The notes below the pieces were generated by a model. That model ran no database searches, was not told where the DNA came from, and saw only the letters and a program-made list of their open reading frames with translations. A DNA stretch of 64,000 nucleotides from Streptomyces griseus (GTDB taxonomy: Bacteria; Actinomycetota; Actinomycetes; Streptomycetales; Streptomycetaceae), in contig NZ_MDKB01000002.1 of assembly GCF_001715295.1 (NCBI RefSeq), positions 1,261,522 through 1,325,521 on the forward strand. Reading direction: 5' to 3'. Shown here in pieces: positions 26,826 to 35,477 of the stretch; position 1 is the stretch's first letter, and each line of letters starts with the position of its first letter. The position numbers and the translations under genes are program-made.

Positions 26826-26856
26826 CGTCCTGCGTTGAAAAGCCGGAGGCAACACC

Positions 26857-28923
26857 GTGCCCGCGCACGAAGAGACACGTAATCCCCTGGTCGGAGAGCG
26901 CGCCCATCTCGCCGAGTCCCGCGCCGCGCTGCGCGCCATGCGCGAGGACGTGCAGGCGCTCGACATCCGCGACGTCACGGCGAACTGGGTCAACGCCGCC
27001 GTCCTGCAGGCCCAGATCGACGACCGCATCAAGGCGCTCGCCGACCTCACCCACACCCCGCTGTTCTTCGGCCGCCTCGACTACCTGCACACGGTCGGCG
27101 CGCAGGACGCGGAGGGCAGCGAGGGGGAGCAGTTCTACATCGGCCGCCGCCACGTCCACGACGCCCACGGCGACCCCATGGTCATCGACTGGCGCGCCCC
27201 GGTCTCCCAGCCCTTCTACCAGGCCTCCAGGAACAACCCGCTGGACGTCGACCGCCGCCGCCGCTTCGGCTACACCGGCGGGGAACTGACCGCGTACGAG
27301 GACGAGCGCCTCAGCGACCCGTCGGAGACCGAGCGGACCAGCAAGCTCCTCCAGGCGGAGATCGAGCGGCCCCGTGTCGGCCCGATGCGGGACATCGTGG
27401 CGACGATCCAGCCCGAGCAGGACGAGATCGTACGCAGCGGACTCGGCGGGACGGTCTGCGTCCAGGGCGGTCCCGGCACCGGGAAGACGGCCGTGGGCCT
27501 GCACCGGGTCGCCTACCTGCTGTACGCGCACCGCGAGCGCCTCGCCCGTACCGGCACCCTCGTCATCGGCCCCAACCGGTCCTTCCTCCACTACATCGAG
27601 CAGGTCCTGCCCACCCTCGGTGAGCTGGAGGTGAAGCAGGCGACGGTCGAGGACCTGGTGGCGGCGCGGGTCGAGGTCCGGGGGACGGACGAGGCGGCAG
27701 CCGCCGTCGTCAAGGGCGACGCCCGGATGGCCGAGGCCCTGCGGCGCGCGATCCGCTCGCACGTCACGCCTCCGACGGAACCGGTCGTCGTGGTGCGCGG
27801 CTCGCGCCGCTGGCGGGTGCCCGCGTACGAAGTCGAGGAGATGGTCGGTGAGTTGCTGGCCCGTGACATGCGCTACGGCGCGGCGCACGAGGCCCTTCCG
27901 CAACGCATCGCGCACGCCGTGCTCGTCCGGATGGAAGAGGCGGGCGAGGCCCCCGACGACCGCGTGCAGAACGCGGTGGCGCGCAATCCCGCGGTGAAGG
28001 CGGCCGTGAAGGCGATCTGGCCGGCGGTGGAACCGGCCAAACTGGTGCTGCGGCTCCTGACGGACGCGGAGTTCCTGGCCGCGCACGCGGAGGGGCTGCT
28101 GACCGAGGACGAGCAGAAGCGGATCCTGATGGCCAAGCCCGCCCGTAGCGTGAAGTCGGCCATGTGGACGGCGGCCGACGCGGTCCTGATCGACGAGGCG
28201 GCCGACCTGGTGGCGCGTACGCACTCGCTGGGCCACGTCGTGATCGACGAGGCCCAGGACCTGTCACCGATGCAGTACCGCGCGGTGGGCCGCCGCTGCT
28301 CGACCGGCTCGGCGACCGTCCTCGGCGACCTGGCACAGGGGACGACCCCGTGGTCGACGGAGAGCTGGGAGCGGGCGCTGTTCCACCTGGGCAAGGCGGA
28401 CGCGGTGGTGGAGGAGCTCACCGCCGGGTTCCGTGTGCCGCGCGAGGTGATCGCGTACGCCTCGCGGCTGCTCCCCGCGATCTCCCCGGGTCTGGCCGCC
28501 GTGGAGTCCGTACGTGAGACGCCCGGCTCGCTGGACGTGCGGGAGGTGGCGCCGGAGGCCCTGGACGCGGCGGTGGTCGCGGCGTGCGAGGAGTCGCTGC
28601 GCCACGAAGGCTCGATCGGCCTGATCGCGGCGGACGCCCGCGTCCCGGTCCTGGCCGGGGCGCTGGCCGCGGCCGGCCACCGCTCCCTCTCACCCGGCGA
28701 GGAGACGACGGCCGACTCCCGGCTGACGCTGGTCCCGGCGTCGCTGGCCAAGGGCCTGGAGTACGACTACGTGGTGCTGGACGAACCGGCGGCCGTGGTC
28801 GACGGCGAACCCGACGAACGCACGGGGCTGCGCCGCCTCTACGTGGCCCTGACCCGCGCGGTCTCCGGCCTGGTCGTCGTGCACGCGGCGCCCCTCCCGG
28901 ACCACCTCGCACAGGACGACTGA
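26857..28923 (+). CDS. helD: HelD/HelR-family RNA polymerase-associated ATPase
   Basis: A 688-residue UvrD/Rep-like motor of the HelD class. Such proteins enter RNA polymerase channels and release stalled enzyme; class II members in Streptomyces (HelR) also protect against rifamycins. Seen: an N-terminal coiled arm (about 1-60), Walker A GGPGTGKT with Lys210, motif II DEAQDLSP at Asp464, and C-terminal 'KGLEYDYVVLDEP' and 'RRLYVALTRA'. The GTG at 26857 has GGAGG 8 bases upstream. I did not find a rifamycin-associated element upstream, so a housekeeping HelD role is as likely as a resistance role. The leader holds a strong hairpin. Confidence 0.85.
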   Translation: MPAHEETRNPLVGERAHLAESRAALRAMREDVQALDIRDVTANWVNAAVLQAQIDDRIKALADLTHTPLFFGRLDYLHTVGAQDAEGSEGEQFYIGRRHVHDAHGDPMVIDWRAPVSQPFYQASRNNPLDVDRRRRFGYTGGELTAYEDERLSDPSETERTSKLLQAEIERPRVGPMRDIVATIQPEQDEIVRSGLGGTVCVQGGPGTGKTAVGLHRVAYLLYAHRERLARTGTLVIGPNRSFLHYIEQVLPTLGELEVKQATVEDLVAARVEVRGTDEAAAAVVKGDARMAEALRRAIRSHVTPPTEPVVVVRGSRRWRVPAYEVEEMVGELLARDMRYGAAHEALPQRIAHAVLVRMEEAGEAPDDRVQNAVARNPAVKAAVKAIWPAVEPAKLVLRLLTDAEFLAAHAEGLLTEDEQKRILMAKPARSVKSAMWTAADAVLIDEAADLVARTHSLGHVVIDEAQDLSPMQYRAVGRRCSTGSATVLGDLAQGTTPWSTESWERALFHLGKADAVVEELTAGFRVPREVIAYASRLLPAISPGLAAVESVRETPGSLDVREVAPEALDAAVVAACEESLRHEGSIGLIAADARVPVLAGALAAAGHRSLSPGEETTADSRLTLVPASLAKGLEYDYVVLDEPAAVVDGEPDERTGLRRLYVALTRAVSGLVVVHAAPLPDHLAQDD

Positions 28924-29023
28924 CCCGGACGGCTCCCGGGCCGCGCGGTGGCGCCGCACCCCCGGCCGGACGGCTGCCGGGGAGCCGGGCCCCGCGACCG
29001 GCGCACCCCGGGGGCGTCGCGGT

Positions 29024-29394
29024 GCGGCAGAGCCGGTCGGTCACCCAGTCTCCACCCGGGCGACGCGGCCGACGGCGCGCTGCACTGCGGCAGGATCCGG
29101 TCGGATCACCGCGGTGAGCACCCGGCCCCGCGACCGGCACACCCCGGGCGACGCAGTGCGGCAGGGGCCGATCGGTCACCACAGTGACCACCGGGCGGTG
29201 CGGCCGGCGGAGCCACGCGGTACGGCGGCAGCCGGTCGGATCACCCGGTGACCACCGGGCGGTGCGTCGCGGCGCGGCAGGGGCCGATCGGTCACCGCAG
29301 TGACCACCGGGCGGTGCGGCCGGGGGCGCCACGCGGTGCGGCAGGGGCCGATCGGTCACCGCAGTGACCACCGGGCGGTGCGGCCGGGGGCGTG
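29024..29394. repeat. Six imperfect tandem repeats, 49-71 bp period
   Basis: Copies begin at GCGGCAG at 29024, 29087, 29158, 29225, 29274 and 29338. The best copies contain GGTCACCGCAGTGACC, a small palindrome, followed by ACCGGGCGGTGCGGCCGG. The last two copies (29274-29330 and 29338-29394) match almost fully over 57 bases. The array fills the space between the convergent helD and cutC genes and stops exactly at the cutC stop codon. Confidence 0.85.
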
Positions 29395-30084
29395 TCAGCC
29401 GTCGAGCGCCGCGCGCCACTCGCGTACGGCCGCCACGTCCACGGGTCCCGACCAGCCTCCGGGACGGGCCGCGCCTCCGATGTGGAACGCGTCGATGCCC
29501 GCTTCCAGGAGGCGCGGCAGGTGGTCCAGGCGGAGGCCGCCGCCGACCATGATCTGCGCTCGGTATCCGGGCCGGCCCGAGCGGGCCGCCTCGGCCAGCA
29601 GGGTCGGGATGCCGTCGTCGACGCCGGTCGCCGCGCCGGCCGTGAGGTAGGTGTCCAGGCCTGGCATCTCGGCGAGGTGCGTGCGCAGGGCGTCGCGGTC
29701 GACGGCCCGGTCGATCGCACGGTGGAAGGTCCACGGGCAGCCCTCCAGTTCGGCCACGAGCCGCTCGACGGCGACCAGGTCCACGTGTCCGTCCCGGTCG
29801 AGGAACCCGAGGACGAACTCCTCGGCTCCCGCGGCCCGCATCTCGTGCGCCTTCTCCACCAGGATCCCGATGTCACCGGCCGCGAACCCGTCCGCCACCC
29901 TGAGCATCACCCGCAGGGGGATGTCGACGGCGGCCCGGATCCGGGCGAACACCGCCCGGGACGGGGTCAGGCCGTCGGCGGCCATGTCGGTGACCAGTTC
30001 GAGGCGGTCCGCACCACCCGCCTGAGCCGCGACCGCGTCCTCCGCGTCGAGAGCGATCACCTCCAGGACTGCACGGTTGCTCAT
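29395..30084 (-). CDS. cutC: CutC-family protein
   Basis: A 229-residue TIM-barrel protein of the CutC family. Seen: 'LEVIALDAEDAVAAQAGGAD' with the following RLELV at the N-terminus, 'FVLGFLDRDGHVD' and 'FHRAIDRAVD' in the middle, and 'HIGGAARPGG' near the end. CutC was first tied to copper tolerance, but the function is not settled. A DasR-like site lies 31 bases upstream of the start, which links this gene to amino-sugar metabolism. The ATG at 30084 has little ribosome site. Downstream lies a tandem repeat array. Confidence 0.9.
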   Translation of the reverse strand: MSNRAVLEVIALDAEDAVAAQAGGADRLELVTDMAADGLTPSRAVFARIRAAVDIPLRVMLRVADGFAAGDIGILVEKAHEMRAAGAEEFVLGFLDRDGHVDLVAVERLVAELEGCPWTFHRAIDRAVDRDALRTHLAEMPGLDTYLTAGAATGVDDGIPTLLAEAARSGRPGYRAQIMVGGGLRLDHLPRLLEAGIDAFHIGGAARPGGWSGPVDVAAVREWRAALDG

Positions 30085-30115
30085 GGGCTTCCCATTCTTC
30101 GGAGCGGCTGTTGGT

Positions 30116-30131
30116 ATAGGTCTAGTCCATT
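30116..30131 (-). promoter_or_regulatory. DasR-responsive element (dre)-like site at cutC
   Basis: ATAGGTCTAGTCCATT matches 12 of 16 positions of the published dre consensus ACTGGTCTAGACCACT, including the GGTCTAG core. It lies in the cutC promoter region. DasR is a GntR-type repressor released by amino-sugar phosphates. Confidence 0.7.
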
Positions 30132-30288
30132 GACCAGCCTACGGGGCGTCCCCCCGCACACGCAGCTCCCCGCAGGCACGCGCCCGCGGCATGCGGCCGG
30201 CCCGCGCGACCGGGGAGGTACCGGAGACCCGGTCTCCCCCTCTCCCTCCCCCCGTCGGGCGCGCACCAACCGGCTCTACAGTCGCCCT

Positions 30289-30933
30289 ATGACCGACGTG
30301 CAGACGCTCCGCACCCGCTGGCAGGACACCCTTCTCGCCGTCCGGGGCCCTGTCCCGGGGCCCGACCCGCTCCCCTACGCCGACCATCTCCTGGCCCGCT
30401 GGGCCGAACCCCATCGCAAGTACCACACCACCGCTCATCTGACGCAGGTCCTGGACCATGTGGACACGCTGGCGGCCCACGCCGCCGACCCGGACCTGGT
30501 GCGCCTCGCCGTCTGGTTCCACGACGCGGTCTACCGCCCGGACCGCTCGGAGAACGAGGAGCGCAGCGCGGCACTGGCCGAGCGGGCCCTGCCCGAGGCC
30601 GGTGTCGCCGACGCGGCGACGGCGGAGGTCGCACGGCTGGTACGCCTGACCGTCACCCACGACCCGGCCGGGGGCGACACCAACGGCGAGGTGCTGTGCG
30701 ACGCGGACCTGGCCATCCTGGCGGCAGGCCCGAAGGAGTACGCGGCCTACGCGGCCCAGGTCAGGGAGGAGTACGGCTTCGTCCCTGACGAGGCGTTCCG
30801 CGAGGGCCGGGCTGCCGTCCTACGGCAGCTGCTGGGCCTGCCCTGCCTGTTCCGTACGCCGCACGGGGCGGCGGAATGGGAGCCACGGGCCCGCCAGAAC
30901 CTGACGACGGAACTGGAGCTGCTCCCCCGCTGA
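30289..30933 (+). CDS. HD-domain-like predicted metal-dependent phosphohydrolase
   Basis: A 214-residue all-alpha protein. Motifs fit an HD-type metal site: 'YHTTAHLTQVLDHVD' (residues 44-58), 'LAVWFHDAVY' with the HD pair, 'LTVTHDPAGGDTNGEVLCDADLAILAAG' (two His/Asp clusters, shown in two parts: THDPAGGD, DADLAILA). This matches a family often annotated as predicted metal-dependent HD phosphohydrolase (and at times, by mistake, as an NMDA receptor subunit). Substrate unknown. The ATG at 30289 starts the homologous part. It is divergent from cutC, so the dre-like site lies between their promoters. Confidence 0.85.
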   Translation: MTDVQTLRTRWQDTLLAVRGPVPGPDPLPYADHLLARWAEPHRKYHTTAHLTQVLDHVDTLAAHAADPDLVRLAVWFHDAVYRPDRSENEERSAALAERALPEAGVADAATAEVARLVRLTVTHDPAGGDTNGEVLCDADLAILAAGPKEYAAYAAQVREEYGFVPDEAFREGRAAVLRQLLGLPCLFRTPHGAAEWEPRARQNLTTELELLPR

Positions 30934-31246
30934 GCGCTCCCCGCGCGCCGACGCCCCGTGGATCCGAGCCCCGGCCGAACCCCCCGTGGGACGCCGGCCG
31001 GACACCGGCCGAGCCGTCCCCCGGAACAGGACCCTCACCACGCCGAACACCCGCCTCACGGGTCACGCGGCCCGCCCGGGACCCGTGACCGCAACTGAGA
31101 GCACCCGGCTCTCCCGGACCGCACCCGACCGCCTCCACCCCCGGGCCTCCTCCACCCCGCCGCAGGCGGCGCGCAATCGCCTCGCTTCCCTGCTCACCCA
31201 CCGGGACAGGGGAATTCCGGGGCGTATCCACCTGTTGCCCACTGTC
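30934..31246. other. 313-base intergenic region, no gene seen
   Basis: GC-rich sequence between the HD-like gene and the MFS exporter. The MFS reading frame is open upstream to 30986, but codon use and residue content (Pro/Arg/Thr runs) do not support translation from there. No convincing promoter was picked. Confidence 0.4.
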
Positions 31247-32557
31247 ATGCCCGACTCCGCCCCGGCCGGCTCCGCGGCCTCCGCTCCGTCCGACTCAGCC
31301 CCGACCGCTTCCGGCCGTGCCCGTATGCCGTCGGCCGTCTACATCCTGGGCCTTTCGGTCTTCGCTCTCGGTACCAGTGAGTTCATGCTGTCCGGGCTGC
31401 TGCCACCCATCGCCGACGACATGAACGTGTCGATCCCCCAGGCCGGTCTCCTCATATCCGCCTTCGCGATCGGCATGGTGATCGGTGCCCCGCTGCTGGC
31501 CGTCGCCACGCTCCGGCTGCCCCGCCGGACGACCCTGATCGCGCTCATCTCCGCCTTCGGTCTCGGGCAGGTCGCGGGGGCGCTGGCACCGACGTACGAG
31601 GTGCTCTTCGTCTCCCGGGTGGTGAGCGCCCTGGCGTGCGCCGGGTTCTGGGCCGTGGGGGCGGCCGTCGCCATCGCGATGGTTCCGGTCGGCGCGCGGG
31701 CCAGGGCGATGGCCGTGATGATCGGCGGGCTCTCGATCGCCAACGTCCTGGGCGTGCCGCTGGGCGCGTTCCTCGGGGAGAGCCTCGGCTGGCGTTCGGC
31801 GTTCTGGGCCGTAGGGGCGGCGTCCGCCGTGGCGCTGGCCGGCGTCGTCACCCGCATCCCGCGTATCCCGCTGCCGGACCGGAAGCCGCAGTTGAGGCGC
31901 GAGGTCGCCATCTACCGGGACCGCCAGGTCTGGTTGTCCATCGTCATCACCGCGCTCGCCGCGGGCGGTGTCTTCTGCGCGTTCAGCTATCTCGCGCCGC
32001 TGCTCACCGATGTCGCCGGCCTGAGCGCGGGCTGGGTGCCGTGGGTGCTCGCGCTGTTCGGTCTCGGCGCGCTGATCGGCACGACGATCGGCGGGCGGGT
32101 CGCGGACGCGCACCTCTTCGGCGTCCTCATGAGCGGCATCAGCGCGTCGACGGTCTTCCTGGTGGCGCTGGCTCTCCTCGCCTCGAACCAGGTCGCGGTC
32201 GTCATCCTGGCGTTCCTGCTCGGTCTGTCCGCCTTCTACACGGCTCCGGCGCTCAACGCCCGGATGTTCAACGTCGCGGGTGTGGCCCCGACACTGGCGG
32301 GCGCGACGACGACCGCGGCGTTCAACCTGGGCAACACGAGCGGCCCCTGGCTGGGCGGCGCGGTGATCGACGCCGACCTGGGCTTCCCGGCGACGGCCTG
32401 GGCGGGCGCCGCGATGCTGCTGCTGGGGCTTGCGGCCGTGGCGGTGTCGCTGCGACTGGGCAGCGGCGGTACGCCCTCGCGCCGCGTGGCGGCGGGCGCA
32501 CCGGCGCATGCCGTCACCGGGCAGCCGACGGACCGGACCGCCGGCGCGCAGGCATGA
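31247..32557 (+). CDS. Cmx/CmlR-type MFS drug exporter
   Basis: A 436-residue protein with 12 membrane helices. It resembles chloramphenicol exporters of actinobacteria: 'VYILGLSVFALGTSEFMLSG' opens helix 1, 'GLLPPIADDMNVSIPQAG' follows it, and 'FWAVGAAVAIAMVPVGARARA' lies in motif-bearing helices 4-5. Drug specificity is inferred, since sugar-efflux and arabinose exporters share this pattern. Start: the ATG at 31247 gives a 26-residue Ser/Ala-rich lead; the ATG at 31325 matches the usual family start better and is a real alternative. It converges with the DUF4031 gene, 41 bases away. Confidence 0.82.
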   Translation: MPDSAPAGSAASAPSDSAPTASGRARMPSAVYILGLSVFALGTSEFMLSGLLPPIADDMNVSIPQAGLLISAFAIGMVIGAPLLAVATLRLPRRTTLIALISAFGLGQVAGALAPTYEVLFVSRVVSALACAGFWAVGAAVAIAMVPVGARARAMAVMIGGLSIANVLGVPLGAFLGESLGWRSAFWAVGAASAVALAGVVTRIPRIPLPDRKPQLRREVAIYRDRQVWLSIVITALAAGGVFCAFSYLAPLLTDVAGLSAGWVPWVLALFGLGALIGTTIGGRVADAHLFGVLMSGISASTVFLVALALLASNQVAVVILAFLLGLSAFYTAPALNARMFNVAGVAPTLAGATTTAAFNLGNTSGPWLGGAVIDADLGFPATAWAGAAMLLLGLAAVAVSLRLGSGGTPSRRVAAGAPAHAVTGQPTDRTAGAQA

Positions 32558-32598
32558 CGGAGCGGCCGTCGCGCGCGACGGCGTGACGGAGCGGGCCG

Positions 32599-32880
32599 TC
32601 AGCGGGACGGCGACGGTGCGGGCCGCCCCTTCGGGCGTCGCAGTCCGGCGGCGGTGAGCCGGCGCACGATCTCCTTCGGCCCGACCTCACGCGCCCCGGC
32701 GCGTACGGCGTCGGCATAGCGGGCCTCCGGGATGTCGTAGTGGTCCCGTTCGAACGCCTTCGGCGGGCAGCCGATCGACGCGGCGAAGGCGTGCAGCTCC
32801 TCGAACGACACGTCGCTGACCAAGTGCGACCACATGCGCCCGTGCCCCGGCCAGGTGGGCGGGTCGATGTAGACGGTCAC
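32599..32880 (-). CDS. DUF4031 domain protein
   Basis: A 93-residue protein. The pattern 'TVYIDPPTWPGHGRMWSHLV' then 'DVSFEELHAFAASIGCPPKAF' with 'HYDIPEARYADAV' is the DUF4031 signature, a small conserved bacterial domain of unknown role. The conserved Asp, His and Arg residues hint at a catalytic or metal-binding site. The GTG at 32880 overlaps the stop of the upstream gene (GTGA), so the two genes are translated together. Confidence 0.85.
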   Translation of the reverse strand: MTVYIDPPTWPGHGRMWSHLVSDVSFEELHAFAASIGCPPKAFERDHYDIPEARYADAVRAGAREVGPKEIVRRLTAAGLRRPKGRPAPSPSR

Positions 32881-33245
32881 CGGCGCATGACCTCGGCGAG
32901 CGCCCCCACGGGCGCGACGGACACCATGGACTCGCCGCAGACCCAGTGCGGATCGGGGCCGAGTTCCGGCTCGACCTCCAGCGCGTGGGGTCCGCCTTCC
33001 CTGCAGACCGGGCACAACGGCCAGCGGCCGTACCGTTCCAGCAGGGCGTCCTGGACGTCCTGGGCTATCAGACCGGTGACGAAGGCCGCGCCCTCGGGCC
33101 ACTGCTCGACCCACCACCTGCGATGGGTCACCGCGTCCTCGACCAGCGAGACGATCCCGGCGTCGGCCACGTCTCCCGCGACCAGATCCGCCATCACCAG
33201 TGCCCGCGCCGTGTGCAACTCCCGCTCCACCCCGTCCACCTCCAT
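32877..33245 (-). CDS. Hypothetical protein with a possible zinc ribbon
   Basis: A 122-residue protein. The N-terminal two-thirds are helical (VERELHTARALVMADLVAGD, WWVEQWPEGAAFVTGLIAQD). The C-terminal third has a CPVC pair and a later Cys in 'PHWVCGESM', which could bind a metal. I do not recognise the family. The ATG at 33245 is preferred over upstream starts because the sequence before it is not protein-like. Its stop overlaps the DUF4031 start, so the pair forms an operon. Confidence 0.75.
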   Translation of the reverse strand: MEVDGVERELHTARALVMADLVAGDVADAGIVSLVEDAVTHRRWWVEQWPEGAAFVTGLIAQDVQDALLERYGRWPLCPVCREGGPHALEVEPELGPDPHWVCGESMVSVAPVGALAEVMRR

Positions 33246-33410
33246 ACCCCCATTGTCCCCCGGCGGCCCCGCGAGCCCCCGGTGGCCGACGGGACTGGTC
33301 GGTGGGCCGGGCCGGTGGGGAATTACGGACGCCCGAATCGGGCATATCGCTCCCGATTCCACCCTCCACCCCCCGTGGGGCCACGGGGGATTGACGGGAG
33401 GACGGGGCGG

Positions 33411-33452
33411 AAATAACTTTCAGGGGTGACCAATGACGTGAAGGAAAGTTTC
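33411..33452. promoter_or_regulatory. Candidate MurR/RpiR operator
   Basis: GAAATAACTTTC (33410-33421) and GAAAGTTTC (33444-33452) are each small palindromes of GAAA/TTTC type. Together AACTTTC (33415-33421) and GAAAGTT (33444-33450) form a perfect 7-bp inverted repeat with a 22-base gap that straddles the murR start. RpiR-family proteins often bind GAAA-N-TTTC sites at their own promoter. Confidence 0.55.
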
Positions 33453-34343
33453 AGCGCCGATTCGCCTCCCGCGCCCGCCGCGCTCGCGGCCAAGGTGCGG
33501 ACCCTGGCACCGTCCATGACCCGCTCCATGCAGCGGGTCGCCGAAGCAGTCGCCGGGGACCCCGCAGGGTGCGCCGCCCTCACCGTCACGGGTCTCGCCG
33601 AGCTCACCGGCACCAGCGAGGCCACCGTGGTCCGCACGGCGCGCCTCCTCGGCTACCCCGGGTACCGCGATCTTCGCCTGGCCCTGGCGGGGCTCGCCGC
33701 CCACCAGCAGTCCGGGAGGGCGCCGGCCGTCACCGCGGACATCGCGGTCGACGACCCGATCGCCGATGTCGTCACCAAGCTCGCCTACGACGAGCAGCAG
33801 ACCCTCGCCGACACCGCCGCCGGTCTCGACACCGTCCAGCTCGGCGCCGCGGTCGCCGCCGCGGCGACCGCCCGCCGCATCGACATCTACGGCGTCGGCG
33901 CCTCGTCCCTCGTCGGCCAGGACCTGGCGCAGAAGCTCCTGCGCATCGGCCTGATCGCCCACGCCCACACGGATCCGCACCTCGCCGTGACCAACGCCGT
34001 GCAGCTCCGCTCCGGCGACGTGGCCATCGCGATCACACACTCCGGTTCGACGGGGGACGCCATAGAGCCGCTCCGGGTCGCCTTCGACCGGGGGGCGACC
34101 ACGATCGCGATCACCGGCCGCCCGGACGGACCGGTCTCGCAGTACGCCGACCACCTCCTGACCACGTCCACCGCCCGGGAGAGCGAGCTGCGTCCGGCCG
34201 CCATGTCGAGCAGGACGAGCCAGCTGCTCGTCGTCGACTGCCTTTTCATAGGCGTCGCCCAGCGCACGTACGAAACGGCCGCACCGGCACTGGCCGCCTC
34301 CTACGAGGCGCTCGCCCACCGCCACGCCCCCCGCAGCCGCTGA
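33426..34343 (+). CDS. MurR/RpiR-family transcriptional regulator
   Basis: A 305-residue regulator. An N-terminal helix-turn-helix_6 domain (about 20-95; 'LAELTGTSEATVVRTARLLG' is the recognition region) precedes a SIS sugar-phosphate-binding domain (about 135-275; 'IDIYGVGASSLVGQDLAQKL', 'GDVAIAITHSGSTGDAIEPL'). SIS domains of this family sense phosphosugars such as MurNAc 6-phosphate. The GTG at 33426 is used; a GTG at 33438 is possible. Genes for the MurNAc-6-P etherase and a PTS permease follow on the same strand, so it most likely controls them. GAAA/TTTC repeats flank its start. Confidence 0.9.
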   Translation: MTNDVKESFSADSPPAPAALAAKVRTLAPSMTRSMQRVAEAVAGDPAGCAALTVTGLAELTGTSEATVVRTARLLGYPGYRDLRLALAGLAAHQQSGRAPAVTADIAVDDPIADVVTKLAYDEQQTLADTAAGLDTVQLGAAVAAAATARRIDIYGVGASSLVGQDLAQKLLRIGLIAHAHTDPHLAVTNAVQLRSGDVAIAITHSGSTGDAIEPLRVAFDRGATTIAITGRPDGPVSQYADHLLTTSTARESELRPAAMSSRTSQLLVVDCLFIGVAQRTYETAAPALAASYEALAHRHAPRSR

Positions 34344-34403
34344 CACCGCCGGACCGCCCGGCCAGGACCCTCACGCACGCCCGCGCCCCGCGCGCACCGC
34401 ACG

Positions 34404-34432
34404 CCCGCACCCGCACCCGCACCCGCACCCGC
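34404..34432 (+). repeat. CCCGCA hexanucleotide microsatellite
   Basis: Four full copies and one near-full copy of CCCGCA lie between murR and murQ, 37 bases before murQ. Confidence 0.8.
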
Positions 34433-34469
34433 TGAACCGTACGAGCACGAGAAAGCAGAGCCGCTGTCC

Positions 34470-35441
34470 ATGACCTCGACCACCGACCCCAGCGCCGGAC
34501 CCGGCACCGAACCCGACGGCTACGGCGAGCTGCGCGCCCAGCTCGACACCCTCACCACCGAGGCGTTCCGCCCGGAGCTCGCCGAGATCGACCGGCTGCC
34601 GACGCGGGAGATCGCCCGGATCATGAACGGCGAGGACAGCACCGTCCCCGCCGCCGTCGCCGAGAAGCTGCCGGAGATCGCCGCCGCGATCGACGCCACC
34701 GCCGAGCGCATGGCGCGCGGTGGCCGGCTGATCTACGCGGGGGCGGGGACGGCGGGCCGCCTCGGTGTCCTCGACGCTAGCGAGTGCCCGCCCACCTTCA
34801 ACACCGACCCGTCCGAGGTCGTCGGCCTGATCGCGGGCGGCCCCTCCGCCATGGTCAAGGCCGTGGAAGGTGCGGAGGACAGCAAGGAGCTGGCCGCCGC
34901 GGACCTGGACGGGCTGGGCCTCACGGCGGACGACACGGTGGTCGGGATCTCCGCCTCCGGCCGCACGCCGTACGCCATCGGGGCGGTGGAGCACGCCCGC
35001 CGCCGAGGCGCACTCACCCTCGGCCTGTCCTGCAACGCGGACTCGGCGCTCGCCGCGGCCGCCGAGCACGGCCTGGAGATCGTCGTCGGCCCGGAGCTGC
35101 TCACCGGTTCCACCCGGCTCAAGGCCGGCACGGCCCAGAAGCTCGTCCTCAACATGCTGTCGACGATCACGATGATCCGACTCGGCAAGACGTACGGAAA
35201 CCTCATGGTCGACGTGCGCGCTTCCAACGAGAAGCTGCGCGCCCGCTCCCGCCGGATCGTCTCCCTCGCCACCGGCGCCTCCGACCAGGAGATCGAGGCC
35301 GCCCTCGCCGCCACCGACGGCGAGGTGAAGAACGCCATCCTCACCATCCTGGGCGGGGTCGACGGCCCCACCGCCGCCACGCTCCTGGCCGATGCGCACG
35401 GCCATCTCCGCGCCGCCCTGGCGGCCGTACGCACCACCTGA
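34470..35441 (+). CDS. murQ: N-acetylmuramic acid 6-phosphate etherase
   Basis: A 323-residue SIS-domain enzyme. It cleaves the lactyl ether of MurNAc 6-phosphate to GlcNAc 6-phosphate and D-lactate. MurQ signatures: 'IYAGAGTAGRLGVLDASECP', 'TFNTDPSEVVGLIAGG', 'VVGISASGRTPYAIGA' and 'LTGSTRLKAGTAQKLVLNML'. The catalytic Glu is in DASECPPTF. Its product feeds NagA, encoded at 56203 in this window. The ATG at 34470 is clear. It sits 126 bases after murR and 36 before the PTS gene, which fits one operon for MurNAc use. Confidence 0.95.
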   Translation: MTSTTDPSAGPGTEPDGYGELRAQLDTLTTEAFRPELAEIDRLPTREIARIMNGEDSTVPAAVAEKLPEIAAAIDATAERMARGGRLIYAGAGTAGRLGVLDASECPPTFNTDPSEVVGLIAGGPSAMVKAVEGAEDSKELAAADLDGLGLTADDTVVGISASGRTPYAIGAVEHARRRGALTLGLSCNADSALAAAAEHGLEIVVGPELLTGSTRLKAGTAQKLVLNMLSTITMIRLGKTYGNLMVDVRASNEKLRARSRRIVSLATGASDQEIEAALAATDGEVKNAILTILGGVDGPTAATLLADAHGHLRAALAAVRTT

Positions 35442-35477
35442 CGCACTACTCCCCCGCACAGCAAGGCACCACGCACC

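Noticed and set aside
26567..26856. Rifamycin-associated element before the HelD/HelR-type gene
   Set aside because: No inverted repeat resembling the element as I recall it was found; only the 11-bp hairpin is present.
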